Under the pieces are notes generated by a model. It was not told the DNA's origin. It saw only the letters and a list, made by a program, of their open reading frames with translations, and did not search any database. Made by a program: the position numbers and the translations under genes. This document shows positions 5,612-5,985 of a DNA stretch of 5,985 nucleotides, piece by piece. The DNA comes from Actinomycetota bacterium. GTDB taxonomy: Bacteria; Actinomycetota; Acidimicrobiia; Acidimicrobiales; Ilumatobacteraceae. The DNA lies in assembly GCA_005787025.1 (NCBI GenBank), contig SYCH01000035.1, positions 1 to 5,985 of the forward strand. Reading direction: 5' to 3'. The first letter of the stretch is position 1, and the number at the start of each line of letters is the position of its first letter.

Positions 5612-5985
5612 GTGGCCACGATCCTCGCGCACATCACGGTCAAGCCGGGCGCCGAAGCGCGCTTCGAGGAGATCTCGCGCGACCTCTATCGAGCCAGCCA
5701 CGCCGGCGAGCAGGGTCTGTTGCGCTACGAGTACTGGCGGGGCTCCGAACCGAGCACCTATTACACGCTGCTCGCCTTCACCGATTTCGCCGCGTTCATC
5801 GCGCATCAGACGAGCGAGCACCACGAGGCGGCGTCACCCCAACTGGGGTCGGTGTTGGCCGGTCTCCGCTTGGAATGGGTCGACCCGATGCAGGGCGCGA
5901 GTCCGTTGCCGAGCACCGAAGCCCAGGACCTCTCCGGATCCACCGACGAACTGACGCGCGCGTACGCCAAACGCTTCGCCGCCCA
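5612..5985 (+). CDS. Antibiotic-biosynthesis-monooxygenase (ABM)-like protein, 5' part
   Basis: The first 124 residues of a gene that runs off the right edge. Residues 1 to about 95 look like an ABM-type dimeric ferredoxin-like domain: strand ATILAHITVKPG (2-13), a helix with EARFEEISRDLYRASHA (15-31), strands LLRYEYWRGS and YYTLLAFTD, then FAAFIAHQTSEHHEAASPQL with histidines H65, H70 and H71 as in YgiN-like quinol monooxygenases and related dehydratases. Members oxidise or rearrange aromatic or polyketide-type substrates without metal or flavin, and some only bind ligands. The sequence continues past the domain through a Ser/Thr/Pro-containing linker into a new helical-looking segment (about 112-124), so the protein is longer than single-domain ABM proteins. 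The GTG at 5612 is chosen because the domain begins directly there and a -10-like box sits six bases upstream. Other frames here are shadows. Confidence 0.75.
   Translation, partial: MATILAHITVKPGAEARFEEISRDLYRASHAGEQGLLRYEYWRGSEPSTYYTLLAFTDFAAFIAHQTSEHHEAASPQLGSVLAGLRLEWVDPMQGASPLPSTEAQDLSGSTDELTRAYAKRFAA

Noticed and set aside
5322..5954. 210-codon plus-strand frame covering the SDR end and the ABM-like gene
   Set aside because: It is Arg/Ser/Pro-rich shadow composition. A different frame from 5612 gives a clear ABM-like domain.

Overview
The window reads as a gene-dense stretch of a high-GC actinomycete chromosome. The coding style (strong G/C at third positions but frequent TTG and TCG codons, GTG starts, one probable leaderless gene) and the gene families suggest Actinomycetota, perhaps an acidimicrobial lineage such as Ilumatobacter relatives. 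That placement is inference from style and family content only. I see no rRNA, tRNA, CRISPR array, transposon or integrase.

Layout. On the minus strand at the left, two genes are read leftward with a 4-base ATGA overlap: a SnoaL-like (NTF2-fold) protein, then the start of an APH/ecdysteroid-kinase-like phosphotransferase that runs off the left edge. A divergent intergenic region of about 130 bases (742-875) holds a perfect 6-bp-arm inverted repeat and a second inverted repeat next to a ribosome binding site. From 876 to 5532 five plus-strand genes are tightly packed and look like one operon: a DUF35 zinc-ribbon/OB-fold protein, a thiolase-fold protein of the SCP-x/Ltp type, an AMP-forming acyl-CoA synthetase, a VOC (glyoxalase-fold) protein with a full set of candidate metal ligands, and a classical short-chain dehydrogenase. 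After a 79-base gap with a weak hairpin, an antibiotic-biosynthesis-monooxygenase (ABM)-like gene begins at 5612 and runs off the right edge; it looks leaderless.

How the genes may work together. The ligase would activate a carboxylic acid as its CoA thioester. The SDR would oxidise or reduce a hydroxyl/keto group. The DUF35-thiolase pair would act on the acyl-CoA carbon skeleton. The VOC, SnoaL-like and ABM-like proteins would do isomerisation, hydration/dehydration or oxygenation. This mix resembles actinobacterial clusters for steroid side chains, terpenoids or aromatic acids, but the substrate cannot be read from the sequence. The most notable point is that the thiolase-fold protein keeps its nucleophilic cysteine (C79) but lacks both histidine-bearing motifs of SCP2 thiolases (HDCF is replaced by QDTE, GHP by GEP). 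With its DUF35 partner this makes a non-thiolytic reaction, such as the Ltp2-ChsH2 type of retro-aldol cleavage, worth considering.
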